Source of the DNA: Sphingopyxis sp.
GTDB taxonomy: Bacteria; Pseudomonadota; Alphaproteobacteria; Sphingomonadales; Sphingomonadaceae
Assembly: GCA_012035435.1 (NCBI GenBank)
Contig: JAAUPH010000044.1
Span: forward strand, 1 to 11,981
DNA: 11,981 bases
Direction: 5' to 3'
Below the pieces are notes generated by a model. The model was not told where the DNA came from. It ran no database searches and saw only the letters and a program-made list of their open reading frames with translations. Shown piece by piece: positions 6,222 to 11,981 of this stretch (positions are counted from its first letter, which is position 1; the number at the start of each line of letters is the position of its first letter). Both the position numbers and the translations under genes were made by a program.

Positions 6222-7931
6222 ATGGCCACTAAGGCTTTTCCGACGCGCGACGATTTTGCCGCGATGCTCGATGAATCGCTGGGTGGTGCCGACGGCGGCT
6301 TTGAAGGCCGCGTTGTTAAGGGCACCGTTACCGCGATTGACAATGATCATGCTGTTATCGACATTGGCCTGAAGAGCGAGGGCCGCGTGCCGCTTCGCGA
6401 ATTCGCCATGCCGGGACAGAAAGCCGAACTGAATGTCGGCGACGAAGTCGAAGTTTATGTCGACCGCGTCGAAAACGCCAATGGCGAAACGATGCTGTCG
6501 CGCGACCGCGCCCGCCGCGAAGCCGCCTGGGATCGTCTGGAGCAGGAATTCCTGAAGGAAGTCCGCGTCGACGGCGTTATCTTTGGCCGCGTCAAGGGCG
6601 GCTTCACCGTCGACCTCGGCGGCGCTGTGGCCTTCCTGCCCGGCAGCCAGGTCGATATCCGCCCGGTGCGCGACGTTGGCCCGCTGATGGACCTGCCGCA
6701 GCCGTTCCAGATTCTGAAGATGGATCGCCGCCGCGGCAATATCGTCGTATCGCGCCGCGCCATCCTGGAAGAAACGCGCGCCGAACAGCGCAGCGGCCTG
6801 ATCCAGAACCTGGCCGAAGGTCAGATCATCGAAGGCGCTGTCAAGAACATCACCGATTATGGTGCGTTCGTGGACCTGGGCGGCATCGACGGCCTGCTCC
6901 ATGTCACCGACATGAGCTATAAGCGCGTCAACCACCCCAGCGAAGTCATCAACATTGGTGACACCGTGCGCGTCCAGATCGTCCGCATCAACCGCGAAAC
7001 CCAGCGCATCAGCCTGGGCATGAAGCAACTGGAATCGGATCCATGGGACGGCGTTGCCGCGAAATATCCGATCGGCGCCAAGCTGTCAGGGACGATCACC
7101 AACATAACCGATTATGGCGCGTTCGTTGAACTGGAAGCCGGCATCGAAGGCCTGGTCCATGTCAGCGAAATGTCGTGGGTTAAAAAGAACGTCCACCCCG
7201 GCAAGATCGTTTCGACCAGCCAGGAAGTCGATGTCATCGTTCTGGAAGTCGACAGCGACAAGCGCCGCATTTCGCTGGGCCTGAAACAGGCTCAGTCGAA
7301 CCCATGGGGCGCCTTTGCCGACGAGCATCCGGTGGGCACCGTGGTCGAAGGCGAAGTCAAGAATGCGACCGAGTTCGGCCTGTTCATCGGCCTGCCCGGT
7401 GACGTCGATGGCATGGTTCACATGTCGGACATCGCGTGGGGCATCACCGGCGAAGAAGCGTTGCACCTTCACCGCAAGGGCGAGGCCGTTCAGGTTATCG
7501 TGCTGGACGTCGACGTCGAGAAGGAACGCATCAGCCTGGGCATGAAGCAGCTTGAAAAGGGTGCTCCCACCGCCGCTGGCACCGCAGCCGTTGGTTCGAT
7601 CAAAAAGAATGACGTTGTCACGGTCACCGTGCTTGAAGTCCGCGACAACGGCCTGGAAGTTCAGGCTGGCGACGATGGCGCGACAGGCTTCATCAAGCGC
7701 GCCGATCTTGGCCGCGACCGCGACGAGCAGCGCGCCGAGCGCTATCAGGTCGGGCAGAAGTTCGACGCGATGGTGACGGGTTTTGATCGTTCGAAAAAGC
7801 CGACCTTCTCGGTCAAGGCGATGCAGATCGCCGAAGAGAAGCAGGCCGTGGCGCAATATGGCTCGTCTGACTCAGGCGCGTCGTTGGGCGACATTCTTGG
7901 CGAGGCGTTGAAGGCTCGCAAGGATAGCTAA
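6222..7931 (+). CDS. rpsA: 30S ribosomal protein S1
   Basis: This 569-residue protein is made of six consecutive S1 (OB-fold) RNA-binding domains, at roughly 29-97, 115-180, 200-270, 286-357, 373-445 and 462-530. The repeats are easy to see: ITDYGAFVDLGG, ITDYGAFVELEAG and ATEFGLFIGLPG open domains 3-5, and RISLGMKQLE-type ends close them. S1 binds mRNA on the 30S subunit and helps initiation on structured or weak leaders. The ATG at 6222 (MATKAFPTRDDFAAML) follows AAGGA at 10 bp. An in-frame ATG further upstream (6087) falls in the structured leader and gives a non-conserved extension, so it is not used. Length is as expected for Alphaproteobacteria. A strong terminator follows. Confidence 0.98.
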   Translation: MATKAFPTRDDFAAMLDESLGGADGGFEGRVVKGTVTAIDNDHAVIDIGLKSEGRVPLREFAMPGQKAELNVGDEVEVYVDRVENANGETMLSRDRARREAAWDRLEQEFLKEVRVDGVIFGRVKGGFTVDLGGAVAFLPGSQVDIRPVRDVGPLMDLPQPFQILKMDRRRGNIVVSRRAILEETRAEQRSGLIQNLAEGQIIEGAVKNITDYGAFVDLGGIDGLLHVTDMSYKRVNHPSEVINIGDTVRVQIVRINRETQRISLGMKQLESDPWDGVAAKYPIGAKLSGTITNITDYGAFVELEAGIEGLVHVSEMSWVKKNVHPGKIVSTSQEVDVIVLEVDSDKRRISLGLKQAQSNPWGAFADEHPVGTVVEGEVKNATEFGLFIGLPGDVDGMVHMSDIAWGITGEEALHLHRKGEAVQVIVLDVDVEKERISLGMKQLEKGAPTAAGTAAVGSIKKNDVVTVTVLEVRDNGLEVQAGDDGATGFIKRADLGRDRDEQRAERYQVGQKFDAMVTGFDRSKKPTFSVKAMQIAEEKQAVAQYGSSDSGASLGDILGEALKARKDS

Positions 7932-7966
7932 GCTGTTTGTGTCTCTTTGGTGACACATCCGAATGG

Positions 7967-7997
7967 GCCCGCCGGATTCGCGTCCGGCGGGCTTTTT
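7967..7997 (+). terminator. Rho-independent terminator of rpsA
   Basis: A perfect 10-bp GC-rich stem, GCCCGCCGGA (7967-7976) with TCCGGCGGGC (7983-7992), has a 6-base loop and is followed at once by TTTTT (7993-7997). It is 35 bp after the rpsA stop. Confidence 0.95.
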
Positions 7998-8020
7998 CGA
8001 CCCATTGTCCGTGATTACAG

Positions 8021-8048
8021 TTGAAAATGAGCCAATTGCTGTTACGCT
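8021..8048 (+). promoter_or_regulatory. Weak candidate promoter for ihfB
   Basis: TTGAAA (8021-8026) is followed after 16 bp by TACGCT (8043-8048). The -35 is a 5/6 match, the -10 only about 3/6. Since a strong terminator separates ihfB from rpsA, ihfB needs its own promoter within 7998-8153; this is the best candidate I can see. Confidence 0.2.
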
Positions 8049-8153
8049 AAGCCGATCGCGAGACACGCAAAAGCGAGCCGTGATCGGGCCGGGTCAATTG
8101 AAACACTAAGGCAGCGCGTTGTTCTTTGTGGATGTCGCGCAGAGGGGTTGCGC

Positions 8154-8431
8154 ATGATCCGTTCAGAATTAGTCCAAAAATCGCATCCGAGAACAATGAT
8201 TTGCGGCTCGATGAAGTTGAACAAATTGTCGATCTGTTTTTCGATGCGATCATCAAACAGCTGGCGAACGGGGGCCGTGTCGAGCTGAGGGGCTTTGGAG
8301 CCTTTTCCACGCGCGCCCGCGAATCGCGCACCGGGCGCAATCCGCGCACCGGCGAAGCGGTGGCAGTGACAGCCAAGCGCGTTCCCTATTTCAAACCCGG
8401 CAAAGAAATACGCGAGCGACTGAACCGTTAG
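8154..8431 (+). CDS. ihfB: Integration host factor subunit beta, one frameshift near the start
   Basis: IHF-beta pairs with IHF-alpha to bend DNA at specific sites and takes part in transcription, replication and site-specific recombination. The body reads [20 protein letters not shown], then [27 protein letters not shown] and [16 protein letters not shown]. The RNPRTGE arm is the DNA minor-groove-intercalating beta hairpin with its proline. The true start is the ATG at 8154 (MIRSELVQK), preceded by AGAGGGG. Immediately after, the A-run 8176-8180 has five As where six are needed: CAA AAA ATC GCA TCC restores QKIASEN and gives a normal 92-residue protein. Without repair, the downstream frame would have to start from an unconserved codon upstream. 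The stop overlaps that of the convergent ABC permease (8428-8431). Confidence 0.92.
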
Positions 8432-9195
8432 CTTTTCAGCCGGTATCCGGTCCGAAACATCCAGAATATAATGCCCAGGCATAGTGCCAGGAACATTGCA
8501 ATCGCGCCCATGCTGACGGCGATAGACACATCGCCGACCCCGAAGAATGTCCAGCGAAAGCCGCTGATCAGATACACGACGGGGTTGAACAGCGTCACCG
8601 TCTGCCAAGCCGGGGGCAGCATATCGAGCGAGTAAAAGGCCCCACCAAGAAAGGTGAGCGGGTAGATGACAAGCAGCGGGATAATCTGCAGCTGTTCAAA
8701 ACTCTGCGCCCAAATACCGATAATGAAACCGAACAGGCAAAAGGTGATTGCCAGCAAGATCAGGAACGCGACCATCAGCAGCGGATAGACCACCGTCACA
8801 TCAACAAAGAGATGCGCGGTGGCTAAGATAATTGCACCGATGATAACCGATTTTGTTGCCGCGGCGCCGACATAGGCAATCAGCAATTCGAGCGGCGACA
8901 TCGGGGCCGACAGCATTTCGTAAATCGTGCCCGACCATTTGGGCATATAAATGCCGAAACTGGCGTTGCTCATGCTTTCGGTGAACATGGTCAGCATCAT
9001 CAGGCCCGGCACGATGAACGCGCCATAGGGAACGCCGTCCACCTCAGTCATACGGCCGCCGATCGCCGATCCGAATACGACGAAGTAAAGCGCAGTGGTG
9101 ATGACGGGCAGCGCGAGGCTGGTCCAGACCGTCCGGCCAAAGCGCGCCAGTTCAAAGCGGTAGATGGCCCATATGCCGGGGAAATTCATCGTCAT
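8428..9195 (-). CDS. ABC-2 type transporter permease
   Basis: This 255-residue integral membrane protein has about six hydrophobic segments, roughly at 23-44, 62-80, 108-130, 138-162, 170-192 and 228-248. The segment between the second and third carries the ABC-2 pattern [20 protein letters not shown], and ERL-like contact sequence SPLELLIAY follows. It matches the YadH/NodJ class of exporter permeases that pair with a separate ATPase. The ATG at 9195 overlaps the TGA of the ATPase gene (ATGA), so the two are translated together. The cargo is unknown; relatives export drugs, polysaccharides or lipids. Its TAA shares bases with the ihfB stop, so the two transcripts converge with no terminator between them. 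Confidence 0.92.
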   Translation of the reverse strand: MTMNFPGIWAIYRFELARFGRTVWTSLALPVITTALYFVVFGSAIGGRMTEVDGVPYGAFIVPGLMMLTMFTESMSNASFGIYMPKWSGTIYEMLSAPMSPLELLIAYVGAAATKSVIIGAIILATAHLFVDVTVVYPLLMVAFLILLAITFCLFGFIIGIWAQSFEQLQIIPLLVIYPLTFLGGAFYSLDMLPPAWQTVTLFNPVVYLISGFRWTFFGVGDVSIAVSMGAIAMFLALCLGIIFWMFRTGYRLKS

Positions 9196-10139
9196 GCCGC
9201 CCGCTCCTGCGCCGAAGCGTCCTGGTGCACGAGGCCCACAAAGATGTCTTCGAGCGAGCTTTGGCGTGTGTGCAAATCCTTGAACGCCATGCCGATGTCA
9301 CTCATCGCGCGGAGCAGCGATGGGACGCCGGTGGCCTCGGCATGACTGTCAAATTCATACACCAGCGCATGCCCCTCGTCGGTCAGCGTCAGCGCCCAGC
9401 GGTCGAGCTCCTTGGGAACAGCCGCGACCGGGTCGACGAGATTGAGCGTCAACGTCCGCCGCCCGAGTTTGCGCAGCAACGCATGTTTTTCTTCAACCAG
9501 AATTAGCTTGCCCTTGCTGATCACGCCGACCCGGTCGGCCATTTCTTCGGCCTCCTCGATATAATGGGTGGTGAGGATGACAGTGACACCGCGTTCGCGC
9601 AGGCCGCGGACCATGGCCCACATGTCGCGGCGCAGCTCGACATCGACGCCGGCGGTGGGTTCGTCGAGGAACAGGATTTCGGGTTCATGGCTGAGCGCCT
9701 TGGCGATCATCACCCGGCGTTTCATCCCGCCAGACAATTCCTTGATCTGCGAATTGCGTTTGTCCCACAGCGACAGATCGCGCAGCAATTGTTCGATAAA
9801 GGCGGGATTGCGAGGCTTGCCGAACAGGCCGCGCGAAAAGCTGACCGTCGCGAGCACAGTTTCAAACGCATCGGTGTGCAACTCCTGCGGCACCAGCCCA
9901 ATCATGCCGCGCGCGGCGCGATAATTGCGGGCATGATCGTGTCCGCCGACCAAGATGGTGCCGCTGCTCGCCGTGACGATTCCGCACACGATGCTGATCA
10001 GCGTCGTCTTGCCCGCGCCATTCGGCCCCAGCAGCGCGAAAATCTCGCCGCGCGCGATGCTCAGACTCACCTCGTGCAGTGCGACATGGCCGCTCTTGTA
10101 GGTTTTGCTGAGGTTGGAAATTTCAAGGACGCTGGACAT
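9192..10139 (-). CDS. ABC-2 exporter ATP-binding protein (YadG-like)
   Basis: This 315-residue cytosolic ATPase drives the permease encoded next to it. It has Walker [10 protein letters not shown] (38-46), Q-loop Q85, signature LSGGM (135-139), Walker [13 protein letters not shown] (155-166) and the H-loop H192 in [12 protein letters not shown]-terminal regulatory segment of about 80 residues ends in SLEDIFVGL, typical of YadG/CcmA/NodI subfamilies. The ATG at 10139 is preceded by AGGACAGGAGG on the minus strand. It overlaps the permease start (ATGA). Upstream (10140-10229) lies a short divergent region shared with the tRNA-Leu fragment. Confidence 0.95.
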   Translation of the reverse strand: MSSVLEISNLSKTYKSGHVALHEVSLSIARGEIFALLGPNGAGKTTLISIVCGIVTASSGTILVGGHDHARNYRAARGMIGLVPQELHTDAFETVLATVSFSRGLFGKPRNPAFIEQLLRDLSLWDKRNSQIKELSGGMKRRVMIAKALSHEPEILFLDEPTAGVDVELRRDMWAMVRGLRERGVTVILTTHYIEEAEEMADRVGVISKGKLILVEEKHALLRKLGRRTLTLNLVDPVAAVPKELDRWALTLTDEGHALVYEFDSHAEATGVPSLLRAMSDIGMAFKDLHTRQSSLEDIFVGLVHQDASAQERAA

Positions 10140-10229
10140 CCTCCTGTCCTACCCCAGCCGACCGCGCGCGCAAAGCGGCAAAGACCGCTTGACCTGCCCC
10201 CCGCCATAGGCTTTTCGAAATGCCGGTGT

Positions 10230-10270
10230 GCGGACGTGGCGGAACCGGTAGACGCAGCAGACTTAAAATC
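10230..10270 (+). tRNA. tRNA-Leu(UAA) 5' half, truncated in the anticodon stem; probable attL
   Basis: The sequence has the acceptor 5' strand GCGGACG, a D arm with GCG/CGC and the GG of the D loop, and the anticodon arm 5' strand GCAGA followed by the loop CTTAAAA (anticodon TAA, 10264-10266). Two bases of the 3' anticodon stem (TC) pair correctly. From 10271 the sequence (GCC...) no longer pairs, and no variable arm, T arm or GTCCGC acceptor strand occurs in the following kilobase. The gene has therefore been cut at the anticodon loop. The integrase gene directly downstream makes this the likely left attachment site of an integrated element. Confidence 0.8.
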
Positions 10271-10341
10271 GCCTTTTGCCTATTTTTCTAAGCCAAAAAC
10301 CCAGCAAAACCAACGGTTTGAGCAAGGTCGAGACTCCAAAA

Positions 10342-10364
10342 AAGACTTACACATGTCTTACACA
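10342..10364 (+). promoter_or_regulatory. Tandem CTTACACA repeats upstream of the integrase
   Basis: CTTACACA occurs at 10346-10353 and 10357-10364, an 11-bp period that puts both copies on the same face of the helix. An inverted pair AAGAC/GTCTT (10342-10346 and 10355-10359) overlaps the first copy. Position between the att core and int fits arm-type integrase sites or an autoregulatory operator. The role is inferred. Confidence 0.35.
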
Positions 10365-10380
10365 GTTTGGAGTTTTCAAA

Positions 10381-11661
10381 GTGCCAACCGAGAGCCATGT
10401 TTTGATGGATGGTGCGCTTCACGTTTACAAGCGTGAGAACAGTCGATTCTGGCAGTGCGCGACCTACCTCGGTAGCCGCAATCACCGGCAGACCACGAAG
10501 GAAGAGGGCCTCGCCGCCGCCAAAGATTTCGCCCGCGACTGGTATATGGAACGGTGCGTCGAGGATCGCCAGCGCCGACGCGGTGGCGTGTCATTACTCA
10601 ACAACCCTGTTCAGTCTCCCATTGCCGAACCCGGCTTACCCTTCGACGGTCGCCGTCGCCGAGCGGCGACCGGCCCGAGCTTCTCCGACGCTGCTAAGGC
10701 GTTCACCGATGAGTTCGAGGTCATCACGCTCGGCGAGCGCAATGCAGACTACGTCGAGTCGAAATCCGAAATCATCCGCCTTCACCTGACGCCGTTCTTT
10801 GGCGATACCCCGATTCAAGAAATTACGGCCGGCAAAGTCCAAGAGTATCGGGTTCACCGCCAGACGTCGCGCATTGACCCCAAAACCGGCAAGCCCAAGA
10901 AGCCTGCTCGCTCCACTTTGCACCACGAGATTGTCGCCCTGCGGCAGATTTTAAAGACTGCCAACCGCAAAGGCTGGATCGCAGCGATCCCCGATATGTC
11001 TGCGCCCTACAAGACGTCCGGAAAGCTCGAACATCGCGCATGGTTTTCGCCCGAAGAATATAAGATGCTTTATGAAGCAACGCGCGAGCGGACGAAAAAC
11101 CCGCCAAAGCCGCGCTGGCGTGAGGTGTGCGAGAATTTTCACGACTATGTTCTGTTCATGGGCAACACCGGGCTTCGCCCCGATGAGTCCGCACGACTTG
11201 AATTGCGTGACGTCAAGATCGTGAACGACGAGTCGACGGGCGATCGCATCCTTGAGATCGAGGTGCGCGGCAAGCGCGGGGTCGGCTTTTGCAAGTCGAT
11301 GCCCGGCGCGATCCTACCTTTCGAGCGCATTTCCAAGCGCAAAGGACTCAAGCCAACCGAAAAGATTTTCGGGAAGACGCCTCGCGACTTAATGAATACG
11401 CTGCTCGACGAACTGAACCTGAAGTTCGACCGCGATGGTCATGTCCGCACCTGCTACAGCCTGCGGCATACTTACATCTGCCTTCGTTTGCTCGAAGGAG
11501 CCGACATCTATCAGGTCGCCAAGAATTGTCGCACTAGCGTCGAGATGATCGAGAAACATTACGCCCGCCATTTGATGAACACTATTGACGCTTCAGCCGT
11601 AAATGTTCGCAAGGCAAGGCCAAAGTCATTGAAAAAATCAACATCGCGCGACGATGCCTGA
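10381..11661 (+). CDS. int: Tyrosine recombinase/integrase of the tRNA-Leu element
   Basis: This 426-residue integrase catalyses site-specific recombination between element and tRNA gene. The N-terminal part (ALHVYKRENSRFWQC) resembles arm-binding domains, and a SAM-like core-binding domain covers about 90-200. The catalytic domain has R266 in NTGLRPDES, the box YSLRHT (359-364) with R362 and H363, and nucleophile Y394 in EKHYARH. The usual first His of the HxxR box is Tyr (Y359), as in some phage-type integrases. I choose GTG at 10381 because GGAG lies 8 bp before it. A TTG at 10276 would add 35 unconserved residues, and ATG at 10405 lacks a good ribosome-binding site. It reads away from the truncated tRNA, whose promoter could drive it. 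The gene appears intact. Confidence 0.9.
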   Translation: MPTESHVLMDGALHVYKRENSRFWQCATYLGSRNHRQTTKEEGLAAAKDFARDWYMERCVEDRQRRRGGVSLLNNPVQSPIAEPGLPFDGRRRRAATGPSFSDAAKAFTDEFEVITLGERNADYVESKSEIIRLHLTPFFGDTPIQEITAGKVQEYRVHRQTSRIDPKTGKPKKPARSTLHHEIVALRQILKTANRKGWIAAIPDMSAPYKTSGKLEHRAWFSPEEYKMLYEATRERTKNPPKPRWREVCENFHDYVLFMGNTGLRPDESARLELRDVKIVNDESTGDRILEIEVRGKRGVGFCKSMPGAILPFERISKRKGLKPTEKIFGKTPRDLMNTLLDELNLKFDRDGHVRTCYSLRHTYICLRLLEGADIYQVAKNCRTSVEMIEKHYARHLMNTIDASAVNVRKARPKSLKKSTSRDDA

Positions 11662-11673
11662 CCATTATCTCAC

Positions 11674-11702
11674 TTGGCTAAGATTCATTGCCCCTCTATA
11701 GG
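11674..11702 (+). promoter_or_regulatory. Promoter of the intron-bearing tRNA-Leu
   Basis: TTGGCT (11674-11679) and TATAGG (11697-11702) are separated by exactly 17 bp. Transcription would start about 7 bp before the first tRNA base at 11716, a normal tRNA arrangement. It shows that the second tRNA copy need not depend on the left copy or on int for transcription. Confidence 0.55.
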
Positions 11703-11715
11703 CGGCCTTGGAAAT

Positions 11716-11750
11716 GCGGACGTGGCGAAATCGGTAGACGCAACGGACTT
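11716..11750 (+). tRNA. tRNA-Leu 5' exon, intron after position 34 (anticodon probably UAA)
   Basis: The 35 bases give the acceptor 5' strand GCGGACG, D arm GCG/CGC, anticodon stem ACGGA, C32, T33 and T34. The exon matches the truncated left copy at 31 of 35 positions. Two of the differences are in the anticodon stem (ACGGA here, GCAGA there), so the 3' exon needed here is TCCGT, not TCTGC. The anticodon starts with T and continues after the intron. By analogy with intron-bearing cyanobacterial genes, the 3' exon should begin AAAATCCGT, giving UAA. The 3' exon is outside the window. Confidence 0.85.
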
Positions 11751-11981
11751 AGACCAATCTTGAGTGCTCGCGGGGAAACCCGCGATGCAGAACTGCTCAA
11801 ATTCGGGGAAACCTTTGAACTGGCAATCCCGAGCCAAGCCGCAGCGCGAAAGCCCTACGGAAGGTGTAGAGACTAGACGGGCAGCACCTAACCCACGGCT
11901 TGCCGTGGCACGGTGAAGGGATAGTCCAGACTCCAAACGCACGCTCCCAATTCGAGGGTGGCGGGCGGCGGCGAAAGCCGT
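11751..11981 (+). ncRNA. Group I self-splicing intron in tRNA-Leu, 3' end cut off by the window
   Basis: The catalytic fold can be drawn. P1 pairs exon ACTT (11747-11750) with GAGT (11762-11765), giving the required U-G pair at the 5' splice site. P2 is TCGCGGG/CCCGCGA closed by GAAA (11768-11785). P3 pairs CTGCTC (11793-11798) with GGGCAG (11879-11884). P4 pairs TTCGGG (11802-11807) with CCCGAG (11828-11833). P7, the guanosine site, pairs GACTA (11871-11875) with TAGTC (11922-11926). P8 pairs CACC/GGTG and CCACGGC/GCCGTGG (11885-11915). A GAAA-capped P9 hairpin closes the window. Conserved stretches such as GGCAATCCCGAGCCAAGCC and AGAGACTAGACGG closely follow the cyanobacterial tRNA-Leu intron (subgroup IC3). 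With 231 nt present and about 249 nt in Anabaena, only ~10-20 nt should be missing. There is no internal ORF, so no homing endonuclease. Confidence 0.93.

Larger units (their letters stand above)
10271..11981 (+). mobile_element. Integrative element at tRNA-Leu (right end outside window)
   Basis: The left boundary is set by the exact end of tRNA homology at 10270/10271. The visible part holds one tyrosine recombinase and an intron-bearing 5' part of a second tRNA-Leu. The DNA just inside the boundary is visibly more A/T-rich than the ABC-transporter region before it. The right boundary cannot be seen. It could lie just past the intron, making a unit of about 1.7 kb, or many kilobases further. 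Confidence 0.55.

Noticed and set aside
5982..7028. Long open frame of 348 codons on the minus strand opposite cmk and rpsA
   Set aside because: It is antisense to a certain rpsA. High GC with G/C third positions creates such open frames, and the translation has no recognisable domain.
7086..7856. 256-codon minus-strand frame opposite rpsA
   Set aside because: Same cause; it mirrors the codon pattern of the S1 domains.
10230..10270. Possible split or permuted tRNA gene
   Set aside because: Bacterial tRNA-Leu genes are not split in this way, and the adjacent integrase gives a simpler explanation.
10271..10380. Possible group I intron remnant after the left tRNA fragment
   Set aside because: No P3, P4 or P7-like sequence is present and the DNA does not resemble the intron at 11751.
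10276..10380. TTG-initiated N-terminal extension of the integrase
   Set aside because: No ribosome-binding site, unconserved residues, and the sequence doubles as the att/regulatory region. The GTG at 10381 has GGAG at 8 bp.
9564..10436. 290-codon plus-strand frame opposite the ABC ATPase, running through the tRNA-Leu fragment
   Set aside because: It is antisense to a protein with all ABC motifs and its translation is low-complexity His/Ala/Arg-rich sequence.
1..11981. CRISPR arrays, insertion-sequence transposases, toxin-antitoxin pairs
   Set aside because: I looked for regular spaced repeats, DDE-type transposases with terminal repeats and small overlapping gene pairs and found none.

Overview
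The window looks like chromosomal DNA of an alphaproteobacterium in the order Sphingomonadales (Sphingopyxis/Sphingomonas-like). The evidence is high GC with strong G/C at third codon positions, the housekeeping order FYDLN-acid zinc-ribbon protein, aroA, cmk, rpsA, ihfB, a class II type EPSP synthase, and an interspersed palindrome of the kind common in sphingomonads (819-851). Taxonomy is inferred from recognised proteins only.

Layout. (1) 1-797 is a patchwork: the end of a multiheme cytochrome c (2-364), a stretch that fits neither neighbour (365-608), and the last ~62 codons of an enoyl-CoA hydratase (609-797). It may be a chimeric contig end. (2) 874-2760 is a three-gene minus-strand cluster: HD-domain metalloenzyme, periplasmic ClpP-like protein, and exported surface-antigen-like protein. 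The two upstream genes share an ATGA stop/start. (3) 2893-3332 is an Rrf2 regulator, followed by tRNA-Ala(GGC) on the minus strand and the FYDLN-acid protein. (4) 4087-8431 is the core block aroA-cmk (ATGA overlap), a terminator, a structured rpsA leader, rpsA, a strong terminator, and ihfB. (5) 8428-10139 is a minus-strand ABC-2 exporter (permease and ATPase, ATGA overlap) that converges on ihfB with overlapping stop codons. (6) 10230-11981 is a tRNA-Leu-associated integrative element.

Three genes (the Rrf2 gene, aroA, ihfB) each carry one single-base deletion. Each is best explained by loss of one base from a homopolymer run (CCC, CC, AAAAAA). Since aroA and ihfB are housekeeping genes, base-calling or assembly errors are the likeliest cause. 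I therefore annotate them as full-length genes with frameshifts.

The most interesting region is the right end. The 5' half of a tRNA-Leu(UAA) gene (10230-10270) stops abruptly two bases into the 3' side of the anticodon stem. It is followed by a tyrosine recombinase (10381-11661). Only 54 bp further on, with its own plausible promoter, lies a second and slightly different 5' half of tRNA-Leu. This copy is interrupted after the first anticodon base by a group I intron (11751 to the window end). P1, P2, P3, P4, P7 and P8 can all be drawn, and the insertion site is the one used by cyanobacterial and plastid tRNA-Leu(UAA) introns. The arrangement suggests an integrase that cut a host tRNA-Leu in the anticodon loop, within a unit that carries an intron-bearing replacement. 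The intron 3' splice site, the 3' exon and the right attachment site lie just beyond the window, so this model is untested.
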